A stretch of DNA of 42,436 nucleotides from Candidatus Hydrogenedentota bacterium (GCA_003697085.1 RFFU01000034.1:1-42436); one strand, 5' to 3'; shown: positions 32,505 through 42,033, counted from the first letter of the stretch. The notes: generated from the letters alone by a model not told the origin. Numbers and translations are program-made.

Positions 32505-33106
32505 TGCCGAACGACGATACCTTGATCGGAATAATTCCGACAAAACTCGGCGTTCGGCTCTTCCCCGGAGAAACCTTCGAATGGAAATCGGAGGTTCTCA
32601 TTCCTCTCTTCCACGAATGGATCCGGCGGGGAATTCCGGAGGGAATACCGATCGATGTCGCCGACTACTCCCATCTCCCCGAGGGACCGGTCACGATGAT
32701 CGTCGGCCACGAAGGGGACCTCATCTGTGAACGCCAGCCGGGGCGCTCTTCGTTGGTTTATCTCCTAAAACGTTCAACCTCCGGAGAAACTCGAACGAGT
32801 GACGCGCTCGGCACGGCCCTGGAGCGGGCTTTCCAATGCGCTGCTTCGTTGGAAAAGGAATACCCGGTGGAACCCCGGCCGCACTTCAACGCCGCGCGCC
32901 TCGAGATCTTCTTCAACGATCGTTTGAACGCCCCTAACACGGCCGAATTCTACGAAACAATCGAGCCAGCCGTCCAAAATGCCTTCGTGTCCTATCCTGG
33001 TTTAGGGATTCTTGCAATCGGCCGCGTCGAAAACGATCCCCGCGAACGTCTGACCGTCTCCGTCGAAAGCGTGAATCACTCGCAAATTTCCCTCGACGCG
33101 TTGTAA
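32504..33106 (+). CDS. unknown protein coupled to the siroheme reductase
   Basis: A 200-residue soluble protein I do not recognise. No signal peptide, membrane segment or cysteine motif is seen (two isolated cysteines). Its first part reads TLIGIIPTKLGVRLFPGETF with GPVTMIVGHEGDLICERQPG near 63-82. ATG overlaps the reductase stop (TGATG) and AGGGAG lies eight bases upstream, so the two are translationally coupled and probably function together, for example in electron delivery, assembly or regulation. No ferredoxin-like cluster motif is present, which argues against it being the electron donor. Confidence 0.65.
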   Translation: MPNDDTLIGIIPTKLGVRLFPGETFEWKSEVLIPLFHEWIRRGIPEGIPIDVADYSHLPEGPVTMIVGHEGDLICERQPGRSSLVYLLKRSTSGETRTSDALGTALERAFQCAASLEKEYPVEPRPHFNAARLEIFFNDRLNAPNTAEFYETIEPAVQNAFVSYPGLGILAIGRVENDPRERLTVSVESVNHSQISLDAL

Positions 33107-33159
33107 AAAGAGAAAGAGGAAACAGGAGAACAACGGGTCAATTCCTCGTTCTCGTTTCC
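33104..33159 (-). terminator. intrinsic terminator after the TPR gene
   Basis: On the minus strand GGAAAC-GAGAAC (33159-33148) pairs with GTTCTC and GTTTCC (33131-33118, with a two-base bulge), 12 pairs in all, followed by TCTTTCTCTTTTT. It lies about 70 bases beyond the TPR stop. Confidence 0.55.
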
Positions 33160-33229
33160 AGGATTTCACATAGGAACGCCTCCCTACTGAAACTTTCTCA
33201 GATTCGGCGGAGCCGGGAAGACATCGGGA

Positions 33230-35026
33230 TCAGCGGAACCAGTCTGGAAAATCCGTTGCGGGAATCCGCGGGTCCTCCGCCTTCGCTCTCTCAAAATCCT
33301 TCAAGGCCGCCGAATACCGTCCCTCACGGCTGAATTTCCAACCCCTGCGAAGATAATACTGCGCTTTTTCGACCCCGTTTTTCAAAAGCCAGTCGATCTC
33401 CGCCAAGGCCTCCTCTTCACGCCCGAGATTCGTCAAGAGTTCCACGCGCTTCTGGCGCAACTTAAGCGCGTTTTGATAAGAGGCTTCGGAGAGAAGGCGC
33501 GTAATCAACCGCAACGCGGTGTCAATGTCACCTTGCTGTTCCGCCAAATCCGCATATCGATGAATTTCCTCGCGGGACAACACGTCGGCCCGCAACGCTC
33601 GTTCATACTCACGAAGCGCTTCTGGATACCGCCCCGCACGATCATAGGCCATGGCTCGTACGCGAAGGACTTCGCGTTCCTCCTCACCCGGCAGCGCCGC
33701 ACGATCGAAATCCTCAGCGGCCTCCTTCCACCGCTCTCGTCCGGCAAAAAGCAACGCCCTCGCCGCGGCCACTTCCGGAACCCGAATCCCCCTCTCCAAC
33801 AGGTCGCTGGCCGTCTCCAGTTTCTCCTCTTCGTCTCCGGCGGAACGCACGAGTTCCCAGCGGCGCCACAACAAACTCTCCTCGCCTCCCCCCAACCGTC
33901 GGTAGCGATCCAGTTCCTTCCTCTCGCGCTCCGAATCACCTTCTTCGCGCCAGAGCAGCGCCAGCCGCCGCGCCCATTCGGGATTCCGCGGTTCCAATTC
34001 CGAAAGCCGCTCGTAGTCGGCGATGGCCTCGGTATTTCGCCCCTGCTTTTCGTAAGATTCCGCGCGAACACGGTAAACGGTGACCAGGGTCGAATCGATA
34101 GACAGCAAGTCTTCCGCGGTCCGATAGAGGATTTCGCGGCGGTCGAGACCCGCCGCGGCAAGCAACCTGGCCATCATCCCCTTCGTTCCCAGAACCACTC
34201 CCTGCCGCTCAGCCTCCTCCAGATCCTTCAGCGCGGCCTCGTTTTCTCCCGTCCGCTGGAATGCGATCCCCCGCGCCAAATAGGCCAAGGGAAGGTCCGG
34301 TCTCGCGGAAACCGCCGTCGTGAGATACCGTATTCCCGCTTGATCTTCCCCCAACCGCACCGAAGCAATTCCCTGCATCCGAAGAACCTCGACGTCGCCG
34401 GGTCGTTCGGCGAGCACAAGCGCCAAATCCTTTCGCGCGGCCGCATACTTCGCCTGAGCGAAATACGCCTTCCCCCGCTCGAACAGCGCTTCCGTGTTGC
34501 CGGTCTGGACAGAAAGAATCCGTGTCAGTTCCTCGATCGCTTCCTCGTGCTTCCCCAGCCGGTTGAGGACACGCGCGTGGAGTAGAGCCACATCGAAATC
34601 GTCCTTCTTCAGCGCCAAAGCCTTTTCGAAATCGAACCGGGCTTCTTCGTAACGCTTGAATCGTTCCAGCAATTTGCCTCGCGCAATGAACGCCCGGCGG
34701 TGCCGGTGGTCCCGCTGCAACACCTCGTCGTAATCCCGCAACGCATCGTTCCACCGTTCCAGTTTTTCATAGAGCGCCGCGCGCTCCATCAAGAGCGCCG
34801 TGCTGCGCGGCCCCTCCGCCAAAGCCTTATCCACCGCCCCCAGCGCGTCCCGATAACGCCCCTGATCAAGAAAGTTCTTGCTTTGTTCATAGTATTGAGG
34901 CGAAAAACAGCCGGTCGGAAGAAGAAGGGAAACCGCCAGAGATAAAAGAAACACCTGCCGGGAACAGCAGACGGAAGGACAACCGCGAATCTCCTCTTCC
35001 TGGATTCGTGAAGCCGTCGCGCTCAT
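33230..35026 (-). CDS. TPR repeat lipoprotein
   Basis: A 598-residue protein. A signal peptide with lipobox LPTGC places the lipidated cysteine at residue 40, so it is anchored to a membrane from the periplasmic side. The rest is a long array of tetratricopeptide repeats, about 14-15 units, with the usual A/G/Y/A/P pattern (for example YRDALGAVDKALAEGP, WNDALRDYDEVLQRDH and YEEARFDFEKALALKK). Such proteins scaffold envelope complexes. No enzymatic domain is seen. GGAGGAG precedes the ATG by nine bases. The 17-bp motif at 35050-35066 lies upstream and is shared with miaA. Partner unknown. Confidence 0.88.
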   Translation of the reverse strand: MSATASRIQEEEIRGCPSVCCSRQVFLLSLAVSLLLPTGCFSPQYYEQSKNFLDQGRYRDALGAVDKALAEGPRSTALLMERAALYEKLERWNDALRDYDEVLQRDHRHRRAFIARGKLLERFKRYEEARFDFEKALALKKDDFDVALLHARVLNRLGKHEEAIEELTRILSVQTGNTEALFERGKAYFAQAKYAAARKDLALVLAERPGDVEVLRMQGIASVRLGEDQAGIRYLTTAVSARPDLPLAYLARGIAFQRTGENEAALKDLEEAERQGVVLGTKGMMARLLAAAGLDRREILYRTAEDLLSIDSTLVTVYRVRAESYEKQGRNTEAIADYERLSELEPRNPEWARRLALLWREEGDSERERKELDRYRRLGGGEESLLWRRWELVRSAGDEEEKLETASDLLERGIRVPEVAAARALLFAGRERWKEAAEDFDRAALPGEEEREVLRVRAMAYDRAGRYPEALREYERALRADVLSREEIHRYADLAEQQGDIDTALRLITRLLSEASYQNALKLRQKRVELLTNLGREEEALAEIDWLLKNGVEKAQYYLRRGWKFSREGRYSAALKDFERAKAEDPRIPATDFPDWFR

Positions 35027-35049
35027 CCAAGTCTCCTCCTCCCGTTCTC

Positions 35050-35066
35050 GAAGAGAATCCTATCGA
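35050..35066 (-). repeat. 17-bp exact motif upstream of the TPR gene (copy 1)
   Basis: TCGATAGGATTCTCTTC on the minus strand, identical to 36039-36055 ahead of miaA. Both lie immediately upstream of genes on the same strand and contain a -10-like TAGGAT. Confidence 0.7.
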
Positions 35067-35138
35067 AAAATCCCGTTGGTGCCAGAAAAACCGCACTCTC
35101 GTTCCACGAGAAAAGCGCCTCCGGCTTCCCGCCTCCCG

Positions 35139-36038
35139 TCACTGAAACCGGTTTCGAAACCAGGTCAACTGCCGCTTCGCATACCGCCGTGTGTTGCGCT
35201 TTACAAGGCGGAGCATCTCCTCCTCCGTGATCCTCCCCTCGAGAAAGGAATGAACCTCACGATAACCGATCGCCTTCTGGGAAGGCATCTCCTCCGTGAC
35301 ACCCTTTTCCCGCAAACAGCGGACCTCCTCCACGAACCCCTGTTTGAACATTTCATCGACACGAGCATCGATTCGTTCGTAGAGGAGAGGACGAGGGAGA
35401 TCGAGGAGGAAGAGTTCAAAAGAGAAAGGCGGCCTGACGCGCGCACCGCTTTGTATTTCGCTCAGCGGTCGCCCTTCTTTTCGAACGATCTCGAGCGCGC
35501 GCTGGATCCGCCGGCGCGGGGCGTCCTTCATCCTCGCCGCCGCCTCAGGATCGAGGTCCGAAAGTCTTTCGAGAAGCATCTCTCGCGAAAGCCTCTCGGC
35601 GCGCAAAGCCTCATCCGGCCCCGTCTTCGTGTGAAATCCTTTCGTCAGAGCCTCCAGATAGAGACCGCTCCCTCCTACGACCAAAATCGCCACACCGCGC
35701 TCCCGAGCCTCCTCCAAAACCCTCCACGCCATCCTCTGGAACTCCCCCGCGCTGAAACCTTCCGCCGGATCCTTGACGTCGATGAGATGATGAGGCACGA
35801 TTTCGCGGATCCGTCGGGACGGCTTCGCCGTTCCGATATCCATCCCGCGATACACCTGAAAAGCATCCGCTGATAGAATCTCAACGGGAACGGGCCTCGA
35901 GGCCCGAACCAGTTCAACGGCCATACTGCTCTTGCCCACGGCCGTTGGACCGGCAAGAATCGGGATCACGGCACGATCCTTGCTCAACAGGAGTCGTCGA
36001 ATCCTTGGAAACGTTTCATCAAAGGTGTCTTTTGTCAT
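35139..36038 (-). CDS. miaA: tRNA dimethylallyltransferase
   Basis: A 299-residue enzyme that adds a dimethylallyl group to A37 of tRNAs reading UNN codons. The P-loop is AGPTAVGKSS (29-38), with SADAFQVYRGMDIGTAKP (58-75), HHLIDVKDP and GGSGLYLEAL downstream. The zinc-free C-terminal helices end in RRYAKRQLTWFRNRF, the conserved tRNA-binding strip. ATG 36038 is preferred over longer starts because it gives the family length; upstream it has only AGGA, in the motif shared with the TPR gene. The TPR gene lies downstream on the same strand. Divergent from the AsmA gene. Confidence 0.96.
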   Translation of the reverse strand: MTKDTFDETFPRIRRLLLSKDRAVIPILAGPTAVGKSSMAVELVRASRPVPVEILSADAFQVYRGMDIGTAKPSRRIREIVPHHLIDVKDPAEGFSAGEFQRMAWRVLEEARERGVAILVVGGSGLYLEALTKGFHTKTGPDEALRAERLSREMLLERLSDLDPEAAARMKDAPRRRIQRALEIVRKEGRPLSEIQSGARVRPPFSFELFLLDLPRPLLYERIDARVDEMFKQGFVEEVRCLREKGVTEEMPSQKAIGYREVHSFLEGRITEEEMLRLVKRNTRRYAKRQLTWFRNRFQ

Positions 36039-36055
36039 GAAGAGAATCCTATCGA
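36039..36055 (-). repeat. 17-bp exact motif upstream of miaA (copy 2)
   Basis: Identical to 35050-35066 and directly abutting the miaA ATG. If TAGGAT is a -10 box, transcription would start at or next to the A of the ATG. Confidence 0.7.
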
Positions 36056-36173
36056 GAAGAGCCATCGACGGGAACCAAATCCCTCGCCTTCCCACCTCCT
36101 CTCCCCTGCGGCATATCTCCGGTTCCTCTCTTACGTCTTCCGGTTCGGACGTCTCACCACGCTCGCCGTCACC

Positions 36174-39100
36174 GTGATTCACTCTTCCCAAAAGAAAACA
36201 GTCCGCCTCGTCCGCGGGATTGCCTTCGTAGTCGGTCTTCTTATCCTTTTGGCCGGCTGGTGGGCCTGGCCGCTCGATCCACATTTCGTTGGAGATAAAA
36301 TTTCATCCGAGACGGGACTGCCCGTCACGGTCCGTAAAGCGGGCTTTTCTTTCTTTCGCGGCTTGATACTCGAAGACGTTGGAACCGGATTGTCCTCCGA
36401 ATTCTTCGACTCCGAACCGTTTTTCCACGGAAAGCGCATCGTTTTCCGCGCTCACTTACGCCACCTCCTCTCAGGAGAATTCCGCCCGCGTTCGGTTCTG
36501 CTTGACGGCGGGCAACTCCGACTCGTCGAAATCACCTCCCATGGACAACGTCTCTGGAATGTCTCCTATGTCCTTCAAAACGCGGTCGGGGCTGCTTCCG
36601 GCCCCCTCCCCGAGGAATTCCGCGCCCGCAACATTCAGATCGAAATTCTCCCCGCGGAAAAAATTTTTATTCCGAGAACACTTGTATGCCGGACCTTTCT
36701 CCTGCAACCGGAAGAAGAACGATTTTCCATCGAGATCTTGCTTCCCTCCCGCTCGGGATTGCTTTCGTTTGAATGGGAGGGAACGGAGAAACGAGCCGAG
36801 GTTGATGCCGCGATCTCCCGCCCTCTCGAGGGGAATCTTGGAGGCCTTCGCTACCACTTCGACGCCGCAAGACTCTCCGGTTCCCTCGAACCCGTCTCAC
36901 TTCCTCTCGCTTCCCTGCTCCGAAATCTCTCCTCGGAACCCGAGGAATTGTTCCGCCTTTTCCGCAAAACACGTCTCCGCCTCGATCTTCAAGGGGCCGG
37001 CATCGCGCGCGGATCAGAAAAGCTCGTCGTGATCCCGTCACTTCGTGTCGGAACACTCGCGCTTTCCAGCGACGGTGATACCTGGACACTCGCGGTCTCC
37101 GGAATTCGCGTGGCCGAAAGGACAGCGGAATCCCCGGCGGCGGCCACGGGAACGATCCGCCTCTTCGGCCGCGACACTGTCGTCTTTTTTGGAAATACCG
37201 AATGGGATCTGGAGGTCGGAACGATTTCGAGATTCTTCCCGGGACTTGTTCCGACGCGTCTTGCTTCTCTTCTTAAGATTCTTCAGCCCGGCGGCCGCGC
37301 TACGATCGCCGCCCGGTTTCGCCGAACCCCTTCCTTCCGCTGGAATGCCTCCGCTGAGGTCGCATGTCGAGGAATCTCCCTTCACCTTCCCCCTCTCCCG
37401 GCGCTTCCTCGCCCGTGGTGGGGAACCGCCGTCACGGGAATCAACGGAACGATCGAATTCGACTCCGAAACCGCCCGCACGAACTCTCTTCGCTTCGAAT
37501 GGGCTCACGCGCCCGGCGTTCTCGCCGGCTCGGTTTGGCTCGACGCCCCCGAACAAAAATACGATCTCGTTCTCTCATCGGCGCAACTGGACGCCGCTTT
37601 GCTCTCGCCGTTCCTTCCCGAAGGCTTCACGGCCCGGGGAACGTTGCAGGCCAAGGCCGAGATCCATAACGGCGCGATGACGGCGATGCTTTTCCCGAAC
37701 CGCTTCCTGCTTCGCCATCGATCCTGGGGCCAGGTTGAATTCCGATCCGGCTCCGTTATCGCAAATCCGGATGGAAGTTTGCGGATCCGCGCCCTCGTGG
37801 CGGAACAGGAACGAGGGCGATTGCGCCTGGCCGGCGTTGTTGAGCCCTCCGATGATTCCGCACCCCGGCGAATCGCGCTCACGGCCGAACTCGAAAACTT
37901 TCCTGCCCGACCGATCCGAGGGCTCTTCAACGCCGCTACACCTTCCGATCTGCCGGTTTTGATTCAACAGGGCCGCGTCTCCGGCCGCGTCCTCGTCCGA
38001 AACACGACCGATTCCCCGACACTCTCGGGAGAAGTCCGTTTTCAGAAGGCGCTGCTGACGATCTCCGGACACAAGGTGCGCCGGGCCTCCCTGAAGACGT
38101 CGCTTTCCAATAACTTCCTTTCGCGTCTCGAATGCGCCGGTTCCGTAGGCGATCACGGAGCCTTCTCGCTCGTCGGAAGGCGTTCGCGGAAATTCGAGGA
38201 TTGGTCACTCGATTTCGAGGATTTCCCGACGGAGATTCTCAATCCCTTCCTCCGCCACCTCGAACAACCCCTTCAAACGCAAGGTCCCGCCCGGGCACAA
38301 GTCCATCTCACCTCCGATCAAAACGGCGTGCGCGCGCAAGGCACTGTGCGTTTCGCGGGAAATCGTCTTTCCTTCAACGACAAACTGGTATTGGAGGAAA
38401 CGCAGGGGGATCTCTCCTTCTCTCCTGATTCAATCTCCTTCCGAAGTCTCTCCGGAAAAACGCGCGACGGGAGCATCACTCTCGATGGAACGATCCCCTT
38501 GAAGGATGAACTGCGCTATTCCCTATCGCTGAAAACGGACGCCTTCCGCCTCGATGGGCTCAAACCGTTTCTTCCCCCGAAGATGCTTCTTTCAGGAACG
38601 ATCCGAAATCTCTCCGCCCGCATTTCCGGAACGGCCGGCGCCCCCAACGCAGACGGATTCTGCGCCGTCGAGAATCTCTCTTTTCGCCTCCCCTCCTGGC
38701 CCGTTCCGCTCCGGAAACTCTCCGGAGAACTTGCCTTCTCGCCCGATTCCTTCGCGGCCGATCATCTCACCGGCCTTCTGGGTTCCGGGGCCTTTCGCAT
38801 CGACGGGTCTCTGACGAGCCGGCCTGTCTTTGCGGCCGAGAACCTCGTCGTCGAAGCACAATCTCTTCAACTCGCTCACCTCCTTCCCCTGCTTCCCGAT
38901 ACTTTTCACGTCTTTCCCGCCGGAACAAAGATCGCCGGAAGACTGAGCCTCGACGATTTCACCGCCGATGGTGTTTTTCCTCGAATCCGTTTCGCCGGGA
39001 CGGCGCGCCTCGAACAAGGAGCGATGGCGATAAAAGGGTTGAATTACGGTGTCGAGGATCTTCACGGTCGGCTTGCTTTCTCTGGGGACTCGCTCCTCGT

Positions 39101-40070
39101 ACGAGAACTGTCGGGAACGATCGGCCGCTCACCACTGCACCTCGAAGGCGACATCCGCCTCGTCCCCCCCTTCGCCGTAACGATGAACCTCGCGGGTCAG
39201 GGAATCGAACTGCGGGATCTCTATGATGCGGTCGCTCGGCCGGATTCGAGCGATCCGCTGAGGCTCTCGGGAACGGCGACGCCGATCGCCAAAGTCACCT
39301 ACGACGGACGACTCCTCAAAGCGGAAGGAACGATCACCGAGGGGAACCTTTCGTCGTTCGGTATGCCGTTCGAAAACGTCACCGGTCGCTTCACGTATCT
39401 TTGGCCGGGTTCACGTTTGGTGTTGGAGGATCTCGAATCGAAGTGGGCGGGGGGAAAAGCGACAGAAGGAAGAATCTTGCTCAACTTCTCTTCAACACCC
39501 GTAAGAATCTATGTCAGCGGAATGATCGAACGAGCGAGACTCGAACGAATTCTTGAACTCAATGGCATTGCTCCTCGCAAATATCGCGGAAGTGTTGATG
39601 GAGAATTCGAGATCGAGGGACCGCTCGTCGATACGACAACGCTTACGGGAACCGGTCACTTCGTTATCCGAAACGGCCTCTTCCCCGATCTGGCCCCCCT
39701 CGAACGACTCTCCAGAATCCTCCGCTTCGATCCCTTCTCCCGTTCGACCTACCAAACCGTCACGGCGGACTTCTCCCTGAAGAACGGCGTTCTCCGGACC
39801 ACGCCGCCGGCTCATATAACCTTCCGGGGGCACAAGTTTCTCCTCCGAGCGCGTGGAACCACGAACCTCAACGGAAAGATCCACTACGACTACGTCGCGG
39901 TCGTGCCCGAGGGTGTCCTCGGAAAAGTACTCAATGTTACACGCCTCGGCCGCCTCTTTTCCCTCGAACCCGGAAAAAAGAAGACCGTCAAGACCGCGGG
40001 AAGGATTATCGGAACCCTGACGAAGCCGCGCGTCGAACCGGATCTGGGAATTCTCAACACCTTTCGGTAG
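36174..40070 (+). CDS. AsmA-family large envelope protein (YhdP/TamB-like)
   Basis: A 1298-residue protein anchored by one N-terminal transmembrane helix (IAFVVGLLILLAGWWAW, 16-32). It is followed by a very long beta-rich region of repeated amphipathic strands, for example LRLSGTATPIAKVTYDGRLL and VSGRVLVRNTTDSPTLSGEV. The last ~250 residues carry an AsmA-like C-terminal block (YRGSVDGEFEIEGPL, GTGHFVIRNGLF, IIGTLTKPRVEPDLG). Relatives form a hydrophobic groove bridging inner and outer membranes and move phospholipids. This is consistent with a diderm envelope. The only suitable start is GTG 36174, without a clear ribosome site. The precise subfamily is unsure. Confidence 0.85.
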   Translation: MIHSSQKKTVRLVRGIAFVVGLLILLAGWWAWPLDPHFVGDKISSETGLPVTVRKAGFSFFRGLILEDVGTGLSSEFFDSEPFFHGKRIVFRAHLRHLLSGEFRPRSVLLDGGQLRLVEITSHGQRLWNVSYVLQNAVGAASGPLPEEFRARNIQIEILPAEKIFIPRTLVCRTFLLQPEEERFSIEILLPSRSGLLSFEWEGTEKRAEVDAAISRPLEGNLGGLRYHFDAARLSGSLEPVSLPLASLLRNLSSEPEELFRLFRKTRLRLDLQGAGIARGSEKLVVIPSLRVGTLALSSDGDTWTLAVSGIRVAERTAESPAAATGTIRLFGRDTVVFFGNTEWDLEVGTISRFFPGLVPTRLASLLKILQPGGRATIAARFRRTPSFRWNASAEVACRGISLHLPPLPALPRPWWGTAVTGINGTIEFDSETARTNSLRFEWAHAPGVLAGSVWLDAPEQKYDLVLSSAQLDAALLSPFLPEGFTARGTLQAKAEIHNGAMTAMLFPNRFLLRHRSWGQVEFRSGSVIANPDGSLRIRALVAEQERGRLRLAGVVEPSDDSAPRRIALTAELENFPARPIRGLFNAATPSDLPVLIQQGRVSGRVLVRNTTDSPTLSGEVRFQKALLTISGHKVRRASLKTSLSNNFLSRLECAGSVGDHGAFSLVGRRSRKFEDWSLDFEDFPTEILNPFLRHLEQPLQTQGPARAQVHLTSDQNGVRAQGTVRFAGNRLSFNDKLVLEETQGDLSFSPDSISFRSLSGKTRDGSITLDGTIPLKDELRYSLSLKTDAFRLDGLKPFLPPKMLLSGTIRNLSARISGTAGAPNADGFCAVENLSFRLPSWPVPLRKLSGELAFSPDSFAADHLTGLLGSGAFRIDGSLTSRPVFAAENLVVEAQSLQLAHLLPLLPDTFHVFPAGTKIAGRLSLDDFTADGVFPRIRFAGTARLEQGAMAIKGLNYGVEDLHGRLAFSGDSLLVRELSGTIGRSPLHLEGDIRLVPPFAVTMNLAGQGIELRDLYDAVARPDSSDPLRLSGTATPIAKVTYDGRLLKAEGTITEGNLSSFGMPFENVTGRFTYLWPGSRLVLEDLESKWAGGKATEGRILLNFSSTPVRIYVSGMIERARLERILELNGIAPRKYRGSVDGEFEIEGPLVDTTTLTGTGHFVIRNGLFPDLAPLERLSRILRFDPFSRSTYQTVTADFSLKNGVLRTTPPAHITFRGHKFLLRARGTTNLNGKIHYDYVAVVPEGVLGKVLNVTRLGRLFSLEPGKKKTVKTAGRIIGTLTKPRVEPDLGILNTFR

Positions 40071-40377
40071 GTAGGGATACCTCTATTGAAAGCGGCGGGC
40101 TGTGCCTCCAGATCTTTCCCATCCTCCCGTATTTCCGGGAGCATTTCGTTTATCGTTTTCCGTTTATCGTCCTTCGTTTTTCGTTTTCCAAGGTTGAACG
40201 GCATGCTTGAACCCGTCAGTGGTAAGGAGCGAACAGTGAACGTTGGCCGATCATTTCTTTTTTGTTCCCTTTTTCCTTTTGCCTTTTTCCTTTTGCCTTT
40301 TGCCTTTTCTTTTGCCTTTCTCTTTCCTTCCGTGGTTCTGTTCGGCCAGCCCCTCTTCGTGTGATCGATACGCGAAT
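40071..40377. repeat. intergenic low-complexity repeat strip
   Basis: About 300 bases between convergent genes. It contains a small hairpin (40124-40141), then CGTTTATCGTT-type words at 40146-40190 and a pyrimidine strip of CCTTTTTCCTTTTGCC words at 40265-40335 that also occur at 13620-13675 and, inverted, near 60-78. No gene is supported. Confidence 0.6.
40124..40141 (+). terminator. possible terminator after the AsmA gene
   Basis: CTCCCG pairs with CGGGAG around a six-base loop, followed by T-rich but interrupted sequence. It lies 54 bases after the stop. Weak by itself. Confidence 0.35.
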
Positions 40378-41223
40378 TCAATACGGCTCGATCCGGCGGG
40401 GTTCGATCGTTCGCGGTTCGTATTTCTTCGGGTGATAATACCGCCCCGGAGAATCCCGCTCCTCCGAAACGGCTGCCCTTGTCGTGCCGGAAGGCGTCGC
40501 CGCCGTAAATCCACCAGAGGAAGCCGTCCCTTCGACACCCGCCCCTTTTTCTCCGGAATATTCCCCTTCCCTTCCAAATTCACTTCCGAAACTCCCGCTG
40601 GATGTTCCCATCCCCGAAAACTCTTTCGAACCGGTAACGTCTGGATTCGGCGCGGTCGTTGAGGAAGAACGCTCATCCCAGAATTCGCTTCCCTCGTCCG
40701 AATACTTCACCTCTGTATCGTGTTCCGCTAAGACCTCGATCACCTCCGGCGTCAACTCGTCCTTCCACTCCGGCGGTTCCCCTTCCCGATAAAACGACGG
40801 CATCCGCCCGCCGTACTTTTCAGGATTCTCCTTCACTCCCGCCAGGAGAGAGTCGTTGTAGCTTTGCCGGGCCTCGCGTTCCAACTGCGCCGCCCATTGC
40901 TTCACATCTTCGAGCGTCTCGGGCTTCCTCTTTCCGCTCCCGGTAAGGCCCGGGAGGCGTTTAATGAGTTCCTCGGGTGGCACTTCGATCTCCGAATTCT
41001 TCACCGATTTTTTCGCATACTCCGGAGTCCGAACGAAATAGATATAAAAGGTCAAGGGAAGAGAAAGCACGAGGAGTATTGCAACGGTGACTTTAAGCCG
41101 GCGAACCTTGAGGACCTCTTCGCCGACGGCCGCCTCCTTTTCGGATTGGTACTCCGCATATTGCGGATAAGCCGGAGGAAATATCCGCTCCAAAAGATAA
41201 CGAAATGTCTCCTTGAAACCCAT
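40378..41223 (-). CDS. single-TM protein with low-complexity C-terminus, function unknown
   Basis: A 281-residue protein I do not recognise. A ~45-residue charged N-terminus precedes one transmembrane helix (VTVAILLVLSLPLTFYIYFV, 45-64). Then come a charged helical stretch (about 70-160), a serine/glycine/threonine-rich region (about 180-255), and a basic end built on an EPR(T/R)IEP repeat. The arrangement suggests a bitopic protein with a flexible extracytoplasmic tail. AGAGGAAG lies just ahead of the ATG. The SOD gene lies upstream on the same strand, separated by a strong hairpin, so it is probably transcribed separately. Confidence 0.65.
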   Translation of the reverse strand: MGFKETFRYLLERIFPPAYPQYAEYQSEKEAAVGEEVLKVRRLKVTVAILLVLSLPLTFYIYFVRTPEYAKKSVKNSEIEVPPEELIKRLPGLTGSGKRKPETLEDVKQWAAQLEREARQSYNDSLLAGVKENPEKYGGRMPSFYREGEPPEWKDELTPEVIEVLAEHDTEVKYSDEGSEFWDERSSSTTAPNPDVTGSKEFSGMGTSSGSFGSEFGREGEYSGEKGAGVEGTASSGGFTAATPSGTTRAAVSEERDSPGRYYHPKKYEPRTIEPRRIEPY

Positions 41224-41363
41224 TTCTTCCTCTTCCCATTCTCGTCACCGAGACCTTTTCCTTTACGCGAGAAAAGGTCTCCCGAAAAAATCCCTTCAAC
41301 GGATATTATATCGGCTGAACGAACGAGAAGATTCAGAAAAGAACCGGATCGCCGCCACGCGGC

Positions 41364-41398
41364 GGGCGGCGTGACGAGAACATGCCGTCACGCCGCCC
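41364..41398 (-). terminator. strong hairpin after the SOD gene, probable terminator
   Basis: GGGCGGCGTGACG (41364-41376) and CGTCACGCCGCCC (41386-41398) form a perfect 13-bp stem with a nine-base loop, starting 10 bases after the stop. A clean U-run is missing; TTCTTTTC appears about 22 bases further on, so it may instead protect the 3' end. Confidence 0.6.
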
Positions 41399-41407
41399 CG
41401 AGATCAT

Positions 41408-42010
41408 TCAGGCCGCGAAGAACTCCCCCACCTTCTTCCAGTTGACTACGTTCCACCACGCCGCGATGTAATCCGGACGCCGGTTCTGATACTTGAGATA
41501 GTAGGCGTGCTCCCAAACATCGAGCCCGAGGATCGGACGAGCCCCTTCCGAGAGAGGCGTATCCTGATTGGGCGTGCTGGTTATCTCCAGGGAATCACCT
41601 TTGCGAACGAGCCACGCCCAGCCGCTTCCAAAACGGCCGGCGGCCGCGGCCGAGAAGGCCTCCTTGAACGCCGCAAAACTCCCGAAGGCTCCGTCGATCG
41701 CCGCGGCCAGTTCTCCCGTCGGAGCGCCACCGCACCCCGGGCCCATTACCTGCCAGAACAGGGTATGGTTCGCGTGCCCCCCGCCGTTGTTTCTTACCGC
41801 CGTCCGTATCTCCTCCGGAATCGCATTCAGATCCTTCAAGAGGTCCTCGACGGGTTTCGCCGCGAGATCCGAGTGGCCCTCCAGAGCCGCATTCAGCTTC
41901 GAGACGTATCCCGCATGGTGTTTGTCGTGATGAATCCTCATCGTTTGTTCGTCGATAAACGGTTCCAACGCATCGTAGGCGTATGGCAACGCCGGACATT
42001 CAAAAGCCAT
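41408..42010 (-). CDS. sodA: superoxide dismutase, Mn type by motif
   Basis: A 200-residue Fe/Mn superoxide dismutase, cytoplasmic (no signal peptide). Metal ligands are H27 in RIHHDKHH, H82 in NHTLFW, and D164 and H168 in [18 protein letters not shown] (74-82) and NQDTPL (148-153) are as in manganese enzymes, where iron enzymes have AAQVWNH and NAGTPL-type residues, so Mn (or cambialistic) use is favoured. AGGAG precedes the ATG by nine bases. The gene has its own promoter, a palindromic operator next to the transcription start and a strong 3' hairpin, so it is a single-gene unit. It disposes of superoxide, fitting an oxygen-exposed life with iron-sulfur enzymes such as IlvD. Confidence 0.96.
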   Translation of the reverse strand: MAFECPALPYAYDALEPFIDEQTMRIHHDKHHAGYVSKLNAALEGHSDLAAKPVEDLLKDLNAIPEEIRTAVRNNGGGHANHTLFWQVMGPGCGGAPTGELAAAIDGAFGSFAAFKEAFSAAAAGRFGSGWAWLVRKGDSLEITSTPNQDTPLSEGARPILGLDVWEHAYYLKYQNRRPDYIAAWWNVVNWKKVGEFFAA

Positions 42011-42033
42011 TGTTCGTCACTCCTTTCCTTTTC

